Below, piece after piece: positions 61,025-64,000 of a DNA stretch of 64,000 bases (position 1 is its first letter; the number at the start of each line of letters is the position of its first letter). The stretch covers positions 806,001 to 870,000 of the forward strand of contig NZ_SAUF01000002.1 in assembly GCF_004023665.1 (NCBI RefSeq), written 5' to 3'. The notes beneath the pieces were generated by a model. It was not told the origin of the DNA. It was given only the letters and a program-made list of their open reading frames with translations, and made no database searches. The translations under genes and the position numbers were made by a program. The DNA is from Afifella aestuarii. GTDB taxonomy: Bacteria > Pseudomonadota > Alphaproteobacteria > Rhizobiales > Afifellaceae.

Positions 61025-62176
61025 ATGCGCTGGTGGAGACAAGCGCCGGAGGCGAAAGCCTCGCGCACGGGACCGCTGATCGCCTTTGCACGCACCGGCG
61101 CGCCGGTGTGGACGCCGCGCCATTACGCGGCGCTCGCCCGGCGCGGCTATATGGAAAATGCCATCGTCTACCGCGCCGTGCGGCTGATTTCCGAGGCGGC
61201 GGCCTCCGTGCCGCTGCTTCTTTATGAGGGCGCGCGGGAGCTCGCCGAGCATCCGCTTCTGGCGCTTCTCGCCCGCCCCAATCCGCGCCAGGCCGGGGCG
61301 GAGCTGTTCGAGGCGGCCTATGGCCATCTCCTGACCGCCGGCAATGCCTATCTGGAGGCGGTGACGGGCTCAGACGGTGAGATCCGTGAAATCTATGCGC
61401 TGCGGCCCGACCGGATGAAAGTGATCGCCGGGCCCGAGGGCTGGGCGGAGGCGTATGAATATACGGTCGCCGGGCGCAGCCTGCGCTTTCAGATGCCGGA
61501 GGAGGGGCTGTCGGCGATCCTGCATCTGACGCTCTTTCATCCGCTCAACGATTATTACGGCTTCGCCCCGCTCGAAGCGGCACAGAAGGCGCTCGACCTC
61601 CACAACGAGGCGTCGGCCTGGAACAAGGCGCTTCTGGAGAATGCCGCACGACCTTCCGGTGCGCTCGTCTATCAGGGGCCGGAAGGGGCGAACCTGTCGG
61701 AAGACCAGTTCACCCGTCTCAAAGGCGAGCTCACAGAGAATTTCGAGGGCGCGGCCAATGCCGGACGGCCTCTGCTGTTGGAGGGCGGGCTCTCCTGGCA
61801 GGCGATGAGCCTGTCGCCGAGGGACATGGATTTTCTGGAGGCGAAGAACGCCGCGGCGCGTGAGATCGCGCTCGCCTTCGGCGTGCCGCCGATGCTTTTG
61901 GGCATTCCGGGCGACAACACCTATTCCAATTACCAGGAGGCGAACCGGGCGCTGTGGCGGCAGACGGTCTTGCCACTGATCGGGCGCATGACGGGTGCGC
62001 TCTCCAATTGGCTGGCGCCGTCTTTCGGCGAGCGTCTGCGCCTTGCCTATGACGCCGATCAGATCGATGCGCTCGCCGCCGACCGGGCGGAGCGCTGGAA
62101 GCGCTTGTCCGAGGCGAGCTTTTTGAGCGACGACGAAAAGCGCGAGGCGCTGGGTTACGGGCCGCTCGAGGCGTGA
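61025..62176 (+). CDS. Phage/GTA portal protein (HK97 family)
   Basis: A 383-residue portal protein that forms the dodecameric DNA entry ring. Typical segments are VYRAVRLISEAAASVPLLLYEG, AYGHLLTAGNAYLEAV, LTLFHPLNDYYGFAPLEAAQKALDLHNEASAWNKALLENAARPSG split by short gaps, and AFGVPPMLLGIPGDNTYSNYQEANRALWRQTVLPL. The length is normal and the gene appears intact. In GTA clusters the protease and capsid genes should follow, but the next gene is an unrelated transporter on the opposite strand. Confidence 0.95.
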   Translation: MRWWRQAPEAKASRTGPLIAFARTGAPVWTPRHYAALARRGYMENAIVYRAVRLISEAAASVPLLLYEGARELAEHPLLALLARPNPRQAGAELFEAAYGHLLTAGNAYLEAVTGSDGEIREIYALRPDRMKVIAGPEGWAEAYEYTVAGRSLRFQMPEEGLSAILHLTLFHPLNDYYGFAPLEAAQKALDLHNEASAWNKALLENAARPSGALVYQGPEGANLSEDQFTRLKGELTENFEGAANAGRPLLLEGGLSWQAMSLSPRDMDFLEAKNAAAREIALAFGVPPMLLGIPGDNTYSNYQEANRALWRQTVLPLIGRMTGALSNWLAPSFGERLRLAYDADQIDALAADRAERWKRLSEASFLSDDEKREALGYGPLEA

Positions 62177-62182
62177 CGGTTG

Positions 62183-63022
62183 TCAGGCCTTCATCAGGGC
62201 GAGGCCGCAGGCGATGCAGGCGGCCGAGATCCAGCGCCAGCGGCTGACGGGTTCGCGCAGGACGAAGGCGGCGATGAGCGCGGCAAAGAGGATGCTCGAT
62301 TCGCGCAGTGCGGCGACGAGCGCGATCGGCGCCTGGGTGAACGCCCAGACCGCGATCCAATAAGAGCCGAGCGACATCGCCCCGGCGGCGACGCCGCTTT
62401 TCCAGGCGGGCCGGAGGCCGACGAAGGCGGCGCGGCCATGCCGGAGGGCGATGAAGGCCGTGAGGAGAGCGGTATCGCCGATGACCATCCACAGGACGAA
62501 GCCGGACGCTGTGCCGGCGACGCGCGCGCCGAGCCCGTCGAGAAGCGTGTAGCTTGCGGTGAAGCCGGCCGTGCCGAGGGCGAAGAAGAGGGCATGCCCG
62601 TCCATGCGGCCGGAGGTGGAGCCCTTCGCCGCCATCAGGAGAATCCCGGCCGAGATGGCGCCGATGGCGACCAGAGCGGACGGCGCAAAGGTGGCATCGA
62701 GAAACAGGACGGAGATGACCGTGACGAAGATCGGCGCGGCGCCGCGGGCGAGCGGATAGGCCTGGCTGAGATCGGCGCGCGCATAGGCTTCGATGAGAAA
62801 GAGCTTGTAGCCCGCATGAAGGGCGGCCGCAGCCACGATCATCGGCACGGCGGCAGCCGCCGGCCGGTCGACGAAGGGCAGCGCGACAGCGGCGATCGCC
62901 GCCTGCGCGATGGCGAGGAGCAGGATCGTGGAGACACGGTCGAGCCCGACCTTCACCACGGAATTCCATCCGGCATGGAGAAGGGCGGCGAGGATGACCG
63001 CGGCGAAGACGTGATTGTCCAT
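62183..63022 (-). CDS. EamA/DMT family transporter
   Basis: A 279-residue ten-helix membrane protein with two EamA repeats (AALLHAGWNSVVKVGLDR; ARADLSQAYPLARGAAPIFVTVI; LGSYWIAVWAFTQAPIALVAALRESSILFAALIAAFVLREP). It is probably a small-metabolite exporter. It is convergent with the portal gene, with only 6 bases between stops, and divergent from a LysR gene at 63161, its likely regulator. Confidence 0.93.
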   Translation of the reverse strand: MDNHVFAAVILAALLHAGWNSVVKVGLDRVSTILLLAIAQAAIAAVALPFVDRPAAAAVPMIVAAAALHAGYKLFLIEAYARADLSQAYPLARGAAPIFVTVISVLFLDATFAPSALVAIGAISAGILLMAAKGSTSGRMDGHALFFALGTAGFTASYTLLDGLGARVAGTASGFVLWMVIGDTALLTAFIALRHGRAAFVGLRPAWKSGVAAGAMSLGSYWIAVWAFTQAPIALVAALRESSILFAALIAAFVLREPVSRWRWISAACIACGLALMKA

Positions 63023-63160
63023 GCAGGCTTTCCAGGAGAGGGTCAGGTGGCTGGTCTGCGGCGGCAGGCAGCGCGGCGCGATGTGTCTTTTCCTCTTCTG
63101 GGTGATTGCGTTTTTTCAGAAAAACGATGATTCCTGGCGCGTGATGTGAGGAAAACGCAC

Positions 63161-64000
63161 ATGAAGCGCGGCGCTCTTCCGCTCAATGCCCTGCGCGCCT
63201 TCGAGGCGACGATGCGGCACGGCCAGATGCGGCTTGCCGCCGACGAGCTCGGCGTGACGCATGGCGCTGTCAGCCGCCAGGTGCGGCTTTTGGAGGAGAT
63301 CCTGCAGGTTCCGCTGTTCGAGGGGCCGCGCAACAAGCTGATGCCGACGCAGACGGCGCTGGAGCTCGAGCCGGCCCTGACGGAAGCCTTCGACGGCATC
63401 GAGGTGGCGGTCGCCCGCGCCATGCAGCGTGAGAGCCGGTTTCTCGACGTGTCGTGTACGGGGACGCTCGCTATGCGCTGGCTGATCCCGCGGCTCGTCG
63501 ATTTCCAGACGGCGCATCCGAAGATCGAGGTGCGGCTGACCGGCGAGTACGGGCCGGTGGATTTCTCCCGCCATCGTTTCGACGTGGCGATCCGCGTCGG
63601 CCGCGCGCCCTGGGGCGATGCGGAGGTGACGGAGCTGTTTGCCGAGGCGGCCGGTCCGGTGGTGAGTCCGAAATGTGCCGCGAGCGTCGATCTTGATGGG
63701 CCGGAGATGCTTCACGCGCTGCCGGCGCTGCATACCAAGACGCGGCCGGCGGCCTGGGCGGACTGGTGCCGGGGACAGGATTTGCCACCGCCGGCGGGCG
63801 GCCGTGTCTTCGAGCATTTTTATTTCCTGCTCGAAGCCGCGACGGCCGGGCTCGGCGTGGCGATCGCGCCGGAAGTGCTGGTGCGCGACGATGTGGCGGC
63901 GGGGCGGCTCTTGGCGCCCTTCGGCTTCGCCCCGACGGGGCAGGCCTATGTCGCACTGAGGCCGCGCCGACCGAACCGCGACGCGCAGCTCTTCATCGCA
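63161..64000 (+). CDS. LysR family regulator, GcvA-like, truncated by the window edge
   Basis: The first 280 codons of a LysR gene; the frame is open at the window end. The helix-turn-helix (LNALRAFEATMRHGQMRLAA, recognition helix in THGAVSRQVRLLE) and the effector domain (WLIPRLVDFQTAHPKIEVRL, FDVAIRVGRAPWG) are of the GcvA/AmpR-like type, which usually ends near residue 295-300, so little is missing. It is divergent from the EamA exporter across about 140 bases and probably controls it. Confidence 0.94.
   Translation, partial: MKRGALPLNALRAFEATMRHGQMRLAADELGVTHGAVSRQVRLLEEILQVPLFEGPRNKLMPTQTALELEPALTEAFDGIEVAVARAMQRESRFLDVSCTGTLAMRWLIPRLVDFQTAHPKIEVRLTGEYGPVDFSRHRFDVAIRVGRAPWGDAEVTELFAEAAGPVVSPKCAASVDLDGPEMLHALPALHTKTRPAAWADWCRGQDLPPPAGGRVFEHFYFLLEAATAGLGVAIAPEVLVRDDVAAGRLLAPFGFAPTGQAYVALRPRRPNRDAQLFIA

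Noticed and set aside
1-64000. CRISPR arrays, rRNA genes and insertion sequences
   Set aside because: No regularly spaced direct repeats of CRISPR type, no rRNA sequence and no transposase gene were seen.

Overview
This window is GC-rich chromosomal DNA (roughly 64-66% by eye) from an alphaproteobacterium, most likely of the order Hyphomicrobiales (Rhizobiales). The best markers are a MucR/Ros zinc-finger regulator, a DnaA-C-terminal-like helix-turn-helix protein overlapping a DUF6456 gene, DUF5330 and DUF1491 proteins, a DUF1254/DUF1214 pair beside a class A penicillin-binding protein, SufE, and an Mrp/Pha-type antiporter operon. I see no rRNA, no confident tRNA and no CRISPR array.

Layout. 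0-2 kb: an accessory edge with a truncated TIR-like gene divergent from a HEPN-like gene, then a decayed copy of the 3' end of a DUF2252 gene. 2-6 kb: DUF2268 metalloprotease, metallophosphoesterase, M50 membrane protease and the intact DUF2252 gene. 6.5-9.6 kb: a diguanylate cyclase with three periplasmic solute-binding domains. 9.7-18.4 kb: regulator-oxidoreductase pairs (LysR/zinc-less alcohol dehydrogenase, LysR/NmrA), two TPR proteins, a decayed partial copy of one TPR gene, and AraC beside an EamA exporter. 18.7-22.5 kb: two different CDF-type metal transporters around a solute-binding-like lipoprotein, then a membrane endonuclease/exonuclease/phosphatase-family protein. 22.6-27.6 kb: superoxide dismutase, an acidic Sel1-repeat/peptidoglycan-binding protein, an MFS transporter and an antitoxin whose toxin gene is truncated. 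27.7-28.7 kb: an AT-richer gene-poor stretch with a structured, terminator-ended segment. 28.7-34.1 kb: two GreA/Rnk-like proteins, LysR, YciI, NIPSNAP and oligopeptidase B. 34.6-40.5 kb: complete mrpABCDEFG. 40.7-43.6 kb: mucR with four tandem terminator-like hairpins, the DnaA-C-like/DUF6456 pair, and sufE. 43.9-53.3 kb: PilZ protein, azlCD with Lrp regulator, cell-envelope proteins, PBP1A, YcgN and an LLM oxidoreductase. 53.4-56.5 kb: a PAS-GGDEF-EAL protein and an ImmA/IrrE-type protease overlapping a membrane-protein gene. 57-62 kb: terminase small-like, terminase large and portal genes of a gene transfer agent or prophage, split by a qorR/qorB redox module and palindromic repeats. 62.2-64 kb: an EamA exporter and a LysR gene that runs off the window.

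Themes. Cyclic-di-GMP signalling appears three times (triple-sensor cyclase, GGDEF-EAL protein, PilZ protein). Regulators usually diverge from the gene they probably control. Real operons are tight, with ATGA or one-base overlaps in mrpA-G, the HTH/DUF6456 pair and DUF1254/DUF1214. The accessory features most worth attention are the TIR/HEPN pair, the protease/membrane-protein pair and the interrupted head-gene cluster. Functional names come from motif recognition by reading, not from database searches.
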